DNA of 46,108 bases from Candidatus Eiseniibacteriota bacterium (GCA_014729815.1 WJJG01000059.1:1-46108); one strand, 5' to 3'; shown: positions 1 through 10,017, numbered from the stretch's first letter. Numbers and translations are program-made. Notes: generated by a model not told the origin, from the letters alone.

Positions 1-144
1 CGCTGTGTCGCTGCCACCGATGGCCTCCTGTAGACGTGTTCGATCCGAGGGACCCCGCACGCCGCCGGGCCTCGGGACGCACCGTCCCCGTGTGCCGCTC
101 CCCAGTGCGGCCACTGGCCGGCCGCGGAGGCCGCGCGGGATTCC

Positions 145-1851
145 CTAGGGAGCGACCTCCGCGCCGCTGGGAATGACCGCTTGGCCCTCCTCCTTGGCCC
201 GTCGCCAGACGACCCACTGATCCTCGTTGACCCGGCAGCGGCCCTCGAGCCCATAGCCGCTCCGGGCGTTGTAGGTCCAGGAGAGCGCCTCGGAACCGCC
301 GCCGCCATGCGTGGTGATGAAGATCCGATTGGTGAGTCGGCCGATGGCATCGGCTTGCGCGCCGGGACTCGACTGATCGCCCCGGCTCGGATCGACCGGC
401 ACCCAACCGTAGCCGGGCAGGTAGACCTCGGCCCAGCGATGGTAGACGTCGTCGACGCTGGCATCGTCGCCGCGCAGCGCCGTGCCGGCCTCATAGCGGG
501 CCGGAATCCCCACGGCGCGGCAGAGGGCAATGAAGAGGAAGGTGTATTCCGAGCAGGATCCGGTTCCGCGCCGGATCAGCGTCTCGGGCACATCCCACCC
601 GCCGACGCGCTCGTACTCCAGCGTCTCGATCACCCAGTCGTAGATCCGCCGCATCATCCAATAGGGATGCGTCTCGGCACCGACGATGCGTTGCGCGGTT
701 TCCTGCACCAGACGCGAAGAGACCTGCAGCCGCTCCCCATCGACGGTGTAGCGCGCGCGGATCTCGGGCGGGATCGCCTCGCGCGGGCCGACCTTCTCGG
801 GGATCAGGATCGTGTTGCGATCGGCGATGCGCACGCGAGCGTCGTAGCCGACTTCGAAACGTCCCCCGGCGGGGACTTCGGGCACGCGGAAGCTGGCGAT
901 CTGCTGGTCCCACGCATCGGACCAACGCATGGCCTCCCCGGGACCAAAGAAGCGCAGCTCCTCGAGCAGCGTCTGGTGGGGCAACGCCGGCTCCGCGACC
1001 GCGAAGTGCACGAAGGCGTCCCGCACGAGGCCGGGGCCGAGGTTTTCGATGCGTGCCGTCATGCGCACTTCCGCCTCGCGCCAATCGCTCGTCTGGATCG
1101 CATCCGCCTCGCGCGGCGCGCAGAGGTAGAGCCGGCCGGTCTCGAAATCCGCCAGCCAGAGTCGTCCTTCCCCGGCCGGGGCCAGGCCGCACGGGTACGG
1201 TCCCGGGGTATCGAAGCTGGTAATCACCTTCTGCGCCTGCCGGCCGACCATGTAGACGCGATCGCGCTGGCGCACGGACACCCAGAGGTAGCGATCGTCG
1301 CAGGCCATCCCGCCCGGCTCACGCGCCGGCGCGTCGAAGTAGGTGAGGACGGTTCCATCGCGCGGAATCAGGGCCTGTAGCGCCTGCTCGCCGTTGTCGG
1401 CCACCCACAGCCGCTCGCCATCCCAGGCGAGTCCCAGCGCCGTCTCGCTAGGAAGCAGGTAGGTCGTCTCGGTGCGGCGCTGCTCGGGGTCGAAGACGTA
1501 GAGTCGGCCCTCGAAGTCGTCGGCGACGTAGAGCCGATCGTCGCCCCAGGTCAGTCCCCGCGGGCGATAGCAGGGCGCCGGCATGCGACCCAGCAGCGTA
1601 CCGTCCGCGGGATCGATCCAGAGCAGCTGCCCCGCCTGCCAGTCGGCGATCCAGACGTGTTCGCCGTCCCAGGCCAGATCGCCGGGAGTGGTCGTGGGCA
1701 GCGGCAGGTCGCGCAGGATCAGGCCGGCCTCATCCGGAAAGGTCGGCTCGGCGGCTTCACACGGAGCGAGCGCGATGCCTGCCAGTCCGAGCGATAGCGT
1801 TGGGAGCAGCCCGCCGAATGTCAATAGAGAGCGGAGCAGATCGCCGCGCAT
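145..1851 (-). CDS. Secreted transglutaminase-like protein with N-terminal beta-propeller (NHL/SMP-30-like) repeats
   Basis: C-terminal GSCSEYTFLFIALCRAVGIPAR...YHRWAEVYLPGYGWVPVDPS (Cys-His-Asp transglutaminase core); N-terminal repeated LAWDGEHVWIADW / LTWGDDRLYVADD blades; signal peptide after MRGDLLRSLL; SD GGAAGGAGGACCG before ATG at 1851. ORF track start at 2028 is probably too long. Confidence 0.88.
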   Translation of the reverse strand: MRGDLLRSLLTFGGLLPTLSLGLAGIALAPCEAAEPTFPDEAGLILRDLPLPTTTPGDLAWDGEHVWIADWQAGQLLWIDPADGTLLGRMPAPCYRPRGLTWGDDRLYVADDFEGRLYVFDPEQRRTETTYLLPSETALGLAWDGERLWVADNGEQALQALIPRDGTVLTYFDAPAREPGGMACDDRYLWVSVRQRDRVYMVGRQAQKVITSFDTPGPYPCGLAPAGEGRLWLADFETGRLYLCAPREADAIQTSDWREAEVRMTARIENLGPGLVRDAFVHFAVAEPALPHQTLLEELRFFGPGEAMRWSDAWDQQIASFRVPEVPAGGRFEVGYDARVRIADRNTILIPEKVGPREAIPPEIRARYTVDGERLQVSSRLVQETAQRIVGAETHPYWMMRRIYDWVIETLEYERVGGWDVPETLIRRGTGSCSEYTFLFIALCRAVGIPARYEAGTALRGDDASVDDVYHRWAEVYLPGYGWVPVDPSRGDQSSPGAQADAIGRLTNRIFITTHGGGGSEALSWTYNARSGYGLEGRCRVNEDQWVVWRRAKEEGQAVIPSGAEVAP

Positions 1852-2201
1852 GATCGGTCCTCCTTCCTCGAAGATGGCCAGCGGAGGGGCGGCACACAGC
1901 GCGCCGCACGGTCCCACCAGGGGTGTGCCGCACGTCCGGAGGGCATTCTGGCACGCGGGCCGGACAGATTCGAGGCGGATCTCGCGGGCGCCATGGGACC
2001 CGCGCAGGGCAGGGCGAGTGTGGCCCATCGCCGAATCGAGAGACGGCGCACCGCGGATCCACGCGCCGATCGAGTGGGCGGTTTCGGCGCGGCCCGGCAG
2101 CGACTAGAATCGGTCCTCGTGGCTGATCGAGCAGGGCGCCGTGCCGTGGGGAAGATTGCCCTGACAGAGGGGTGCCTGCCGGAGTCCCAAGGAGTCCACA
2201 G

Positions 2202-3005
2202 ATGATCCGCGTTGCCGCCGTGCAGACCCATCCGCGCTTCGGCGCCCGAGCCGAGAATCTGGAGCGTGCCGCCGAGATGATCCGCTCGGTGCGCGCCGAT
2301 CTCTATCTGCTTCCGGAGCTCTTCAACACCGGCTACATCTTCCGCGATCGCGCGCAGTGCCGCGAGTTCGCCGAACCGTTCCCGGACGGGGAGAGCTGTC
2401 GCTTCATCGCGGAGCTTTCCGCGGAGCGAGATGCGGTGATCCTCGGCGGCTTCGCCGAGGCGACGCCGCACGGCGCCCTCTACAATGCAGCGATGGCCTT
2501 CCAACGGGGAGAGCCGCTGGGCTGCTACCGCAAGATCCAGCTCTTCGATCGCGAGTTCGACTGGTTCGATCCAGGCGATCGGCCGCCCGGTGTGATCGAG
2601 AGCGCGGCTGGACGTCTGGGGCCGATGATCTGCTTCGACTGGATCTTTCCCGAGGTCGCCCGCTGCCTGGCGGTGAGCGGGGCGCAGATTCTGGTCCACG
2701 CCACCAATCTGGTCCTGCCCTTCTGCCAGGACGCCACGATGACGCGCTGCGTGGAGAACCGTGTCTTCTCGGTACTCGCCAATCGCATCGGGCAGGAGGC
2801 GCGGGGAGACTACGAGCTGACCTTCACCGGTCGCAGCCAGATCACCAGCCCGCGGGGCGAGCGTCTGGCGCAGGCCAGCGAGGATCGGGAAGAAGTGATC
2901 GTAGCGCAGATCGATCCGGCCGAGGCGGATGAGAAGGGAATCACCGAGCGCAACGATCTGCTGCGGGATCGGCGCCCGGGGCTCTATCGCGCGCTCTGGA
3001 GCTGA
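2202..3005 (+). CDS. Carbon-nitrogen hydrolase (nitrilase superfamily)
   Basis: Glu-Lys-Cys triad motifs LLPELFNTGY, YRKIQLFD, MICFDWIFPE; SD AAGGAGT before ATG at 2202. Confidence 0.92.
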   Translation: MIRVAAVQTHPRFGARAENLERAAEMIRSVRADLYLLPELFNTGYIFRDRAQCREFAEPFPDGESCRFIAELSAERDAVILGGFAEATPHGALYNAAMAFQRGEPLGCYRKIQLFDREFDWFDPGDRPPGVIESAAGRLGPMICFDWIFPEVARCLAVSGAQILVHATNLVLPFCQDATMTRCVENRVFSVLANRIGQEARGDYELTFTGRSQITSPRGERLAQASEDREEVIVAQIDPAEADEKGITERNDLLRDRRPGLYRALWS

Positions 3006-3021
3006 TGGCCCGCGCAGCCGG

Positions 3022-4293
3022 CTAGTACTGCCGCAACACCCGCGCGAAGGTGAAGCTCAGGCTGAGACGATAGTAGCGCTCGGAGAGACCGTTGGTGGAC
3101 TCATCGCCGCGCTGGCCCCAAACGAACGCCAGATCGATCATGCCGCGATCGACCTGGATCGGCAGACCGATCCCCGCGCTGGCCCGCCATTCGTCGATCG
3201 CATCGCCCGATCCGTCGCGCAGGTACCAGGGCACCCAGGCGAAGCCAGCACGCAGGGCCAATCGCCGCCATGGATCGACGCGTCGTTCGATGCGTGCGGT
3301 GCGCTCGATGCCCACGCCCCAGCGCAGCGTACTGCGCAGGTCGGCGCGGCCCGACTGGTCCGGCGCTCCGATCTCTGCGCCTTCCCAATCCCGCCAGATC
3401 AGGTCGCTGCTCAGGCGCAACCGGGATCCGATGCGCAGACTCACCCCGCCGCCCGCGGCGAGCGGGAACTCGATCTGATGATCCTGCTTCCAGCTGGCAC
3501 CCTCCGGGGCGCGGTAGTTCGTGCGCGCGTCCCCCTGCGCGGGCGTTTGCACGAAGGCGCCCAGCGCCAGGCGCGAGATCGGCTCCGCGAAGAGCCCCCC
3601 GGTCAGAAAGACCGCCGGCTCGATGCGCAGCTCGTTGCGCACGCTGGCCCCGCTCCAGCCGCTGTCGGCCAGGCTGTAGGTCGTCTCCTCGAGAAGGGAG
3701 CCGGAGATCAGGCCCACCCCCGCCGCGAGGGCCAGACGCGGACGCACCTGCCAAACGAGGTCGCCGCCATACTGCAGCAGGCCCCGTGAGCCTTCCTCGC
3801 GGCGGCGGTTCCCGCTGCTGCCACTGCCGGTCTCGAGGCGCTGCTCGATGGCGTAAGCGCCGTCGCTGACCGGTCGCAGCATCCCGCGCAGCCCGAAGCC
3901 ACCGCCGATCGGCACGTAGGCGCCCATGCCAGTGAAGCTGCTCGTTCCGCGGCGGGACGTCTCGACGCCATCGGTGCTCCAACGCGTGGACAGTGTGAGC
4001 CCCACGTGCCCGGCCGCGTTCTTGCTCAGTGCGGCGGTGGCCGCGTTGGGACCAAAGGCGTTGTAGGCCTCGGCCACCGCCAGGGCGGTTCCGCCGCGCG
4101 CCTGGGCCGCACCGTCGTAGCCCTCGATCCACTCCCCCACGCCGTCGCGCGCGAAGATGCTGCCGGCCTGCGCGCCAGAGCCCGCCAAAGAAAGGGACAG
4201 CCCCAGCAGAGCGAGCAGCGTCGGCGCCGCTCGCTGCATCCGTGCAGCCAAGACCTGACGCAGTGGCCGCTCTTCTCCGTGGACGCGCTTCAT
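3022..4293 (-). CDS. Outer-membrane beta-barrel protein (OmpP1/FadL-like or PorV-like)
   Basis: Signal peptide, GGTALAVAEAYNAFGPNAATAAL N-terminus typical of FadL/PorV-type barrels, alternating beta pattern, aromatic C-terminus (RLSLSFTFARVLRQY); ATGA overlap with the upstream gene. Confidence 0.7.
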   Translation of the reverse strand: MKRVHGEERPLRQVLAARMQRAAPTLLALLGLSLSLAGSGAQAGSIFARDGVGEWIEGYDGAAQARGGTALAVAEAYNAFGPNAATAALSKNAAGHVGLTLSTRWSTDGVETSRRGTSSFTGMGAYVPIGGGFGLRGMLRPVSDGAYAIEQRLETGSGSSGNRRREEGSRGLLQYGGDLVWQVRPRLALAAGVGLISGSLLEETTYSLADSGWSGASVRNELRIEPAVFLTGGLFAEPISRLALGAFVQTPAQGDARTNYRAPEGASWKQDHQIEFPLAAGGGVSLRIGSRLRLSSDLIWRDWEGAEIGAPDQSGRADLRSTLRWGVGIERTARIERRVDPWRRLALRAGFAWVPWYLRDGSGDAIDEWRASAGIGLPIQVDRGMIDLAFVWGQRGDESTNGLSERYYRLSLSFTFARVLRQY

Positions 4294-5654
4294 GATCCCT
4301 CCCCGAGGCGTCCGGGACTGGGGCGCGAGATGCTCACATCGAGCACTGGAGTCCGCGCGCCGGCGCCGCCCACCGTCAACAGCAGCGAACGGAAGGTCCC
4401 CACCTCGCCCGCGCAGCGCAGGAAGAGGGTCAGATCCTGGCCCTCGAAGATCCGCTGCACCGGTCCCCGGACATCGAGCACTACGGTCGTGTCACTGGCG
4501 CTGATGAACGCATCCGAGATGTAGTTGGCGCTGATCGACTCGGGATCGACACCGGGCGACCAGGCATCGAAGGTCTCGTAGACGTAGAGCGTCAACGTCT
4601 CATCGCTTGGGAGATGCCAGTCACTGTCGGTCACGATCGGCAGCGCCAGTGTGGCGCGATGCACCACGCTGCCCCGCGGAAGGCTGTCGGGCTGCGCGGC
4701 CAGGAGGTCGGCGAGCGTCAGCTCCAAGAGGCCGCGGCGCACGTACCCCGAGCTGACCAGCAGCTCGGACTCGTCGATCAGCACCTCGCCGGCCACGTCC
4801 ATCACATAGGCATCGGCGACCGCCTCTTTCGTGATCAGGGTGTCCTTGGTTCCCAGATCGATCTCCAGAACCAGCGCGGGCGTGAGCACGTCGGTGACCA
4901 CGCCCCGCGGCGACCCCTCGCGGCTGATCAGTTGCAGGAAGCCGCGCTCGCTCGTATCGTCCGGGCGCAGCACGACACCTTGATTCTCCTTGTCACCACT
5001 ACGCCAATCAGAAACCAGGTCGATCAGATCGGGATCCTCGAAGAGCGTGTTGAGCAGCACATCGCTCGTGTCGGTGAGCCCGCCGGTGTTGATCTCGCCG
5101 CTGCTGGCGATGAAGTCGGCCGGAGCAGGCGCGGTCTCGAGGCTGTCCTCCGCCCAGCTTCCCGCGAGGTCGTACATCCAGAGCCGATAGGGCCCGGTGA
5201 CGCTGCTGTCGGCCTGCTCGGCGCTGCGCAGCACCATCTGCACGTACGCCCGCTCGATGGTTCCCTGCTCGGGGAGATCGTCGAGATCCCAGCGCAGATA
5301 GGCCGACGACTCGAGCCGCAGAGCGCCTCGGTCAAGCACACCGGCCAACATGTAGCTCGATCCGCCGGTGATCACGTAGGCCGGATAGCTGTGGTGCGCG
5401 GCGACGGCGCTGCTCTCGGCGAAGGTGATCGGGGTCTCAGCGAGACCCCCCCGCGCGCTGTCGCGCCAGTCGAGCGGCTCCTCGATCTCCGAGCAGCTCG
5501 GGAGCAGGCAGAGCAGAGCGAGCAGAACGCTCGTTGCGGGACGCGCGGGAGGGAGAACCGGACCCGTCCTGCCCGGTCGCGGTCTGCGGAGCGGTGTCGA
5601 GCGCGCCCGCTGCATCCCTCCCGCGGCGAATCGCGAGAACCAATCCGATGGCAT
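4290..5654 (-). CDS. DNRLRE-domain-like lipoprotein
   Basis: Lipobox-like LLALLCLLPSCSE; YLRWDLDDLPEQGTIERAYVQM...; SD AAGGGAGA upstream of ATG at 5654; ATGA coupling (4290-4293) with the barrel gene. Confidence 0.65.
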   Translation of the reverse strand: MPSDWFSRFAAGGMQRARSTPLRRPRPGRTGPVLPPARPATSVLLALLCLLPSCSEIEEPLDWRDSARGGLAETPITFAESSAVAAHHSYPAYVITGGSSYMLAGVLDRGALRLESSAYLRWDLDDLPEQGTIERAYVQMVLRSAEQADSSVTGPYRLWMYDLAGSWAEDSLETAPAPADFIASSGEINTGGLTDTSDVLLNTLFEDPDLIDLVSDWRSGDKENQGVVLRPDDTSERGFLQLISREGSPRGVVTDVLTPALVLEIDLGTKDTLITKEAVADAYVMDVAGEVLIDESELLVSSGYVRRGLLELTLADLLAAQPDSLPRGSVVHRATLALPIVTDSDWHLPSDETLTLYVYETFDAWSPGVDPESISANYISDAFISASDTTVVLDVRGPVQRIFEGQDLTLFLRCAGEVGTFRSLLLTVGGAGARTPVLDVSISRPSPGRLGEGS

Positions 5655-5943
5655 CCGTGCGTCTCCCTTGGCTGGGATCTGCGAGGGGCAATCCAGCGCC
5701 GCAGTCTAGCAACCGATTGCCGCAGAATGCAATCGCGCGGCAGCGCTCCTTTCCCCTCCCTGTTGCGAACACGACCGCGGCTGAATCGGTTCACGCCCCG
5801 GGATTCTGCGCGGCGCCAGCGGAGCCGACCGGTCGCGGGGAGTGTCGATCTGGTGCCGGAAGCCACCGGGCGCCGTTGATCCGGACCGCCCGATCCTGGA
5901 TAATGACGCGGCTCCGTCCGGCCCCTGGCGGCGCGGAGCCCAG

Positions 5944-6026
5944 GGAGGGCTAGGCTAATTGGCAAGTCAGCGGATTTGAAATCCGCCGCCCGCAAGGGCT
6001 TGGGGGTTCGAGTCCCTCGCCCTCCG
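5944..6026 (+). tRNA. tRNA-Ser (anticodon UGA); CCA not encoded
   Basis: Acceptor GGAGGGC/GCCCTCC, anticodon arm GCGGA-TTTGAAA-TCCGC, long variable arm GCCCGCAAGGGC, T-arm GGGGG-TTCGAGT-CCCTC, discriminator G. Confidence 0.93.
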
Positions 6027-6044
6027 CAGACGGAAGGAGAATGC

Positions 6045-6581
6045 ATGCTCTGTCGACCCATCCCGATCGTCCGACTCGGTCTCCTGGCGGCCCTGGCCTG
6101 CGTCGTGGCGGCGCCGGCTGACGCCGAGGTGCGGCCCGTGCAGATCTCGCTCTGGCATCCGGTGCAGCTCTTCCTCGCCGATGCGGTCGTGCGCGGCATC
6201 CGGCTGAACCTGATCTACGGCCTGAACGCCGAGGTGCAGGGCTTCGACGCCGGGCTCGTCAATCGCACCAGCGGCTCGCTTTCCGGCTACCAGCTCGGGA
6301 TCGTCGGTCTCGTGGAGGGAGACGGCCTGGGCTGGCAGGACAACTTCATCAACATGGTTGGCGGGAGCTTCACGGGTCTGCAGACCGGCGCTGTCAACAG
6401 CACCGGCCGCGCCGAGGGGGTCCTCTGGGGCCTCGTCAATGTCACGTCCGAGATGAATGGGCTCCAGCTCGGTTTCGTCAACTATACCGAACAGCTTCAC
6501 GGCCTCCAGGTCGGCCTGCTGAACATCGCCCGGGCCAAGGAAGAGCTCCCGGTCCTGCCGATCGTCAACTGGGACTTCTGA
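6045..6581 (+). CDS. Secreted surface-repeat protein (LA_2272-like, repeated GLQxGxVN units)
   Basis: Signal peptide; repeats such as GYQLGIVGLV, GLQTGAVNST, VLWGLVNVTS, GLQLGFVNYT, GLQVGLLNIA; SD AAGGAGA before ATG at 6045. Confidence 0.75.
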   Translation: MLCRPIPIVRLGLLAALACVVAAPADAEVRPVQISLWHPVQLFLADAVVRGIRLNLIYGLNAEVQGFDAGLVNRTSGSLSGYQLGIVGLVEGDGLGWQDNFINMVGGSFTGLQTGAVNSTGRAEGVLWGLVNVTSEMNGLQLGFVNYTEQLHGLQVGLLNIARAKEELPVLPIVNWDF

Positions 6582-6600
6582 TCCGGCGGATCTCCGGATC
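6580..6600 (+). terminator. Possible hairpin overlapping the stop codon of the surface-repeat gene
   Basis: GATCCGG-cggatct-CCGGATC; no U-tract. Confidence 0.3.
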
Positions 6601-6800
6601 ACGAGGCTCGCAACTATCCTTCGGAATTGAACCTACAGAGATCTGACATCCGCTCGCCCCGCCCCCGCTGTCTTCGCGATGCTGATTCCCGCCAGACGCG
6701 CCCCGTCGGCGAACCTTCCGCGCTGCCCCCTGGCCCTCGGGATGCGCACCGCCGAAGAGAAGAGGGAGGCCACAACTCCCTGTCTGGTGAGGTCCCGTAC

Positions 6801-7292
6801 ATGACCAAGCATGCTCTGATCGACTCGGCCCGGCGACTGCCTGCGCCCTCGCCCCCGGCCGCAACCGAGTACGCTGCACGCGTCGAGCTCCTCTCGGCCG
6901 AGGTGACGCGCACGTTGCGCGAGCGATCCGATCTCGATGCGCTCATCGGTCCGGGCAACGCAGCCATGATGGAACAGAACCATCGCAACCATGCCCGCTT
7001 CATGAGCAACCTGCTGGGCGCGTTCGATCCCGAGGTTCTCGTCGAGACGATCCTGTGGGTCTTCCGCGCCTACCGTGGACACGGCTTCCATCTGACCTAC
7101 TGGCCCGCACAGCTCGACACGTGGCTGGTGGTTCTCGAGGATCGCCTGCCCGCCGACGCCTGTCGGGAGGTGCGCCGGATCTACGACTGGATGCTGGTGC
7201 ACCAGGCGGCCTTCGCCGCGCTGAGCGAACCGGAGGCGCGCGGAGAGGAAGCGCGGGAGGAGAAGCGCGAGCGCGATTCGCGAGCGGCCTGA
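6801..7292 (+). CDS. Conserved hypothetical protein, mainly helical
   Basis: Coherent ORF with charged/helical composition from ATG at 6801; family not recognised with confidence. Confidence 0.65.
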   Translation: MTKHALIDSARRLPAPSPPAATEYAARVELLSAEVTRTLRERSDLDALIGPGNAAMMEQNHRNHARFMSNLLGAFDPEVLVETILWVFRAYRGHGFHLTYWPAQLDTWLVVLEDRLPADACREVRRIYDWMLVHQAAFAALSEPEARGEEAREEKRERDSRAA

Positions 7293-7380
7293 CCGGATTC
7301 GCGCTCCTTTCCAGAGATCCCTCGCCCGTTCCCGGCGCCGCGTCTTCCGCGCACGCCCTGACGGCCTCTGCCGCGGCGGT

Positions 7381-8388
7381 ATGGTAGGATCCGCGGTGAT
7401 GCCGGCGCTCTGGGCACACCTGTTGGGTGCGTACGACGAGGACAGCCTCGCGACGCTCGAGCGCGCGTTGGATCCGGCCGTGCGCATCAGCCACGGGCCC
7501 GAGCTCCCGGCGCAGCCCGCCTTCGATCTCCTCGTCGCCGGCCGGCCTTCTACCGAAGCGCTGGCATCCAGTCCCCGCCTGCGCACCCTGCTGATCCCCT
7601 ACGCGGGGCTGCCCGAGCGGACGCGCACATTGCTGCGGGAGCGTCCGCAGATCGCCGTGCACAACCTGCACCACAACGCCGGCGCCGCGGCCGAGCTGGC
7701 GGCCGCGCTCCTGCTCTGCGCAGCGAAGTTCCTCGTCCCGCTCGACCGCGCCCTGCGCGCCGGGGACTGGTCGCCGCGCTATCGGCCCAATCCCTCTTTG
7801 CTCCTGGGCGGCAAGCGCGCCGTGGTCCTGGGCTATGGGGCCATTGGGCGGCGCGTGGCGGCCTTCTGTTGCGGCCTGGACATGGAGGTGGCCGCCATTC
7901 GGCGACGACCCGCCCCCGCGCCCGCAACGTCCTCCGTCTCCGTACATGGGCCCGAGGCGCTGTCCGACCTGCTCACCGATGCGACCGCGGTGGTGGTCGC
8001 GCTTCCACTGACCGAGAAGACGCGCGGCCTCCTGGGCGAGACCGCGCTGGCCTGCCTCCCGCGCGAATCGGTGGTCGTCAACGTCGGCCGCGGAGCGGTG
8101 ATCGACGAGACCGCGCTCTTCACCCGCTTGCAGGATGGCCGCATCCGGGCTGCGGGGCTGGATGTCTGGTACTGCTATCCGAAGAGCGAAGCCCAGCGGA
8201 CCTGCACCCGGCCGGGCACCCTACCCTTCGAGGAACTGGAGAACGTCGTCCTCAGTCCCCACCGAGGCGGGGCGCTGGGCATGGCGGAGGCCGAGCGGGC
8301 ACGGATGCGCGCGCTGGCCACATCCCTCAATGCGGCCGCGCGCGGCGAAGAGATCCCCCACCGCGTCGACGTGGCGGAAGGCTACTAG
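7381..8388 (+). CDS. D-isomer-specific 2-hydroxyacid dehydrogenase (NAD-binding)
   Basis: Rossmann GGKRAVVLGYGAIGRRVAAF; VVNVGRGAVIDETALFTRL; LSPHRGG. Start may be 7399 (second ATG). Confidence 0.88.
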   Translation: MVGSAVMPALWAHLLGAYDEDSLATLERALDPAVRISHGPELPAQPAFDLLVAGRPSTEALASSPRLRTLLIPYAGLPERTRTLLRERPQIAVHNLHHNAGAAAELAAALLLCAAKFLVPLDRALRAGDWSPRYRPNPSLLLGGKRAVVLGYGAIGRRVAAFCCGLDMEVAAIRRRPAPAPATSSVSVHGPEALSDLLTDATAVVVALPLTEKTRGLLGETALACLPRESVVVNVGRGAVIDETALFTRLQDGRIRAAGLDVWYCYPKSEAQRTCTRPGTLPFEELENVVLSPHRGGALGMAEAERARMRALATSLNAAARGEEIPHRVDVAEGY

Positions 8389-8416
8389 TCCGTGCGTCTC
8401 CGGCGAGCGGGCGGCC

Positions 8417-9847
8417 CTACTCCAGGTAGCCCAGAGATCGCAGCCGCTGACGATCCTCGCGATCGAGAGCGGGCGCCACCGCGCTGTCGGCGGGTTGCAG
8501 TCCGGAACGCAGAACCCGGACCTCGCGCAGCAGCTCGGCGCGCACCTCTGGCCGTGCGTCCGCGAGATCCTGCTGCTCGGCGGGATCGCGCTGCAGGTCG
8601 AAGAGCTGCAGTGCCGCATCCCGGGTTCGCCGGATCAGCTTGAAATCTCCGCGCAGGTAGGCGAAGCCGCCCGGGCTCCACATGTTGTCTTCCATGAGCA
8701 CGATGCGCCGCGAAAGGGACGCGATGCCGGATCGGTCGCCATCCGCGGCGCGGCGCAGCAGCGGCAGAAGACTGCGGCCGCGAAACCGCGCGGGCGCCGC
8801 CATGCCGCCGAGTTCGCAGAAGGTCGGCGCCAGATCGATCAGGCGCACGGTAGAATCGACCTCTCGCGGAAGCTCTTCCGGCAGGCCGTGGGCGCCCCGC
8901 AGGCACGGGGGTACGCGCAGGATCAGTGGCACCCGCACCAACTCCTGATAGAAGCTGTGCCCATGCTCGAAGTCGCCATGGTCCCCGAACTCCTCTCCAT
9001 GATCGGCAACCACGGCCACCACGCTGCGCTCGGCGAGGCCCAGCCGGCGCAGGCCATCGAGCAGGCGCCCCACCTCTCGATCGACGTAGGCGATCTCTCC
9101 CATGTAGAGCTTTGCCAGGCGCGCGACGGTCTCGTAGTGCAGTGCGACGCGGCCCTTGCGAAAGTCGATCAACTCCTGGCTGCGACCGAAGGGGATCTCA
9201 CTCGATCGCGCATCGCGCGGATCGGCGTACCGCGCACGGTAGGGCTGCGGGGGATCGTAGATCAGATGCGGATCGAAGTAGTGCACGACCAGCAGGAAGG
9301 GCGCGGTGGTGTGCGTGGCGAGCCAGTCGAGCGCCAGATCGGTGGTGATCCCCGCGCGCCGGCACTCGAGATTGCTGGCCGGAGAGAACGCGTCCACATC
9401 GGTGAATCCCTGATCGAGTCCGAACTTCCCCGAGAGGAAGACCACGTTGCTGATCAGACCGGTTTGGTAGCCTGCGCTGCGCAGGGCTTCGGCCAGGGTC
9501 CCTGCTGCGGGAGACAGGGCCCGGAAGTCCCCGATCACACCCCCGGCGCCGTGCTCGGTGGGCCACTGCGATGTCAGCAGCGACGCGATCGAGGGCAGCG
9601 TCCACGGCGCTTGGGCATACGCCTGCGTGAAGCGAGCCCCGCCCCGCGCATAGCGGTCGATCGCGGGTGTCAGATCGATCGCGTTCCCATAGCATCCCAG
9701 CCGATCGGCGCGCACGGTGTCGAGGATGACCAGCACGAAGCTCGGTCGTTGCACGGCCGGCTCCCGGTCGCTCGAACGCAGCAGCATCGCCGCGGTGAGA
9801 ATCGCGAGGAGATAGAGGGGGATGCGTAGCCATCGCGCCTTCTGCAC
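8417..9847 (-). CDS. Alkaline-phosphatase-superfamily sulfatase-like hydrolase with N-terminal membrane anchor
   Basis: FVLVILDTVRADRLGCYG, VVAVVADHGEEFGDHGDFEHGHSFYQE; GTG start at 9847 with GGGAGGG SD; TM PLYLLAILTAAMLL. ORF track start at 10459 is too long. Confidence 0.85.
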   Translation of the reverse strand: MQKARWLRIPLYLLAILTAAMLLRSSDREPAVQRPSFVLVILDTVRADRLGCYGNAIDLTPAIDRYARGGARFTQAYAQAPWTLPSIASLLTSQWPTEHGAGGVIGDFRALSPAAGTLAEALRSAGYQTGLISNVVFLSGKFGLDQGFTDVDAFSPASNLECRRAGITTDLALDWLATHTTAPFLLVVHYFDPHLIYDPPQPYRARYADPRDARSSEIPFGRSQELIDFRKGRVALHYETVARLAKLYMGEIAYVDREVGRLLDGLRRLGLAERSVVAVVADHGEEFGDHGDFEHGHSFYQELVRVPLILRVPPCLRGAHGLPEELPREVDSTVRLIDLAPTFCELGGMAAPARFRGRSLLPLLRRAADGDRSGIASLSRRIVLMEDNMWSPGGFAYLRGDFKLIRRTRDAALQLFDLQRDPAEQQDLADARPEVRAELLREVRVLRSGLQPADSAVAPALDREDRQRLRSLGYLE

Positions 9848-9989
9848 GAGCCCTCCCAGCGTTTCTGAGGCAGCAGGACTCCGACGCCGCAGCTGCGCTG
9901 CCGCGCCGAATCCGTGCACGCCAACCCGATGCGTCCGGAGAAAGCCTGCCACCCCCCTTGGGCAGACGCAAGCCGCCGGCAACCGGCCC

Positions 9990-10017
9990 TTGCCCTGGGC
10001 ACTCAGGAGTGTATACT
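9990..10017 (+). promoter_or_regulatory. Putative sigma70-type promoter for the cysteine-rich protein gene
   Basis: TTGCCC - 16 nt - TATACT, upstream of the SD/ATG at 10091. Confidence 0.4.

Noticed and set aside
5944-6026. tRNA-Sec or tRNA-Leu interpretation
   Set aside because: Anticodon loop TTTGAAA gives UGA (Ser); acceptor length and discriminator G fit tRNA-Ser.
8135-9829. 564-aa plus-strand ORF
   Set aside because: Antisense to the sulfatase-like gene and overlapping the 2-hydroxyacid dehydrogenase; biased composition.
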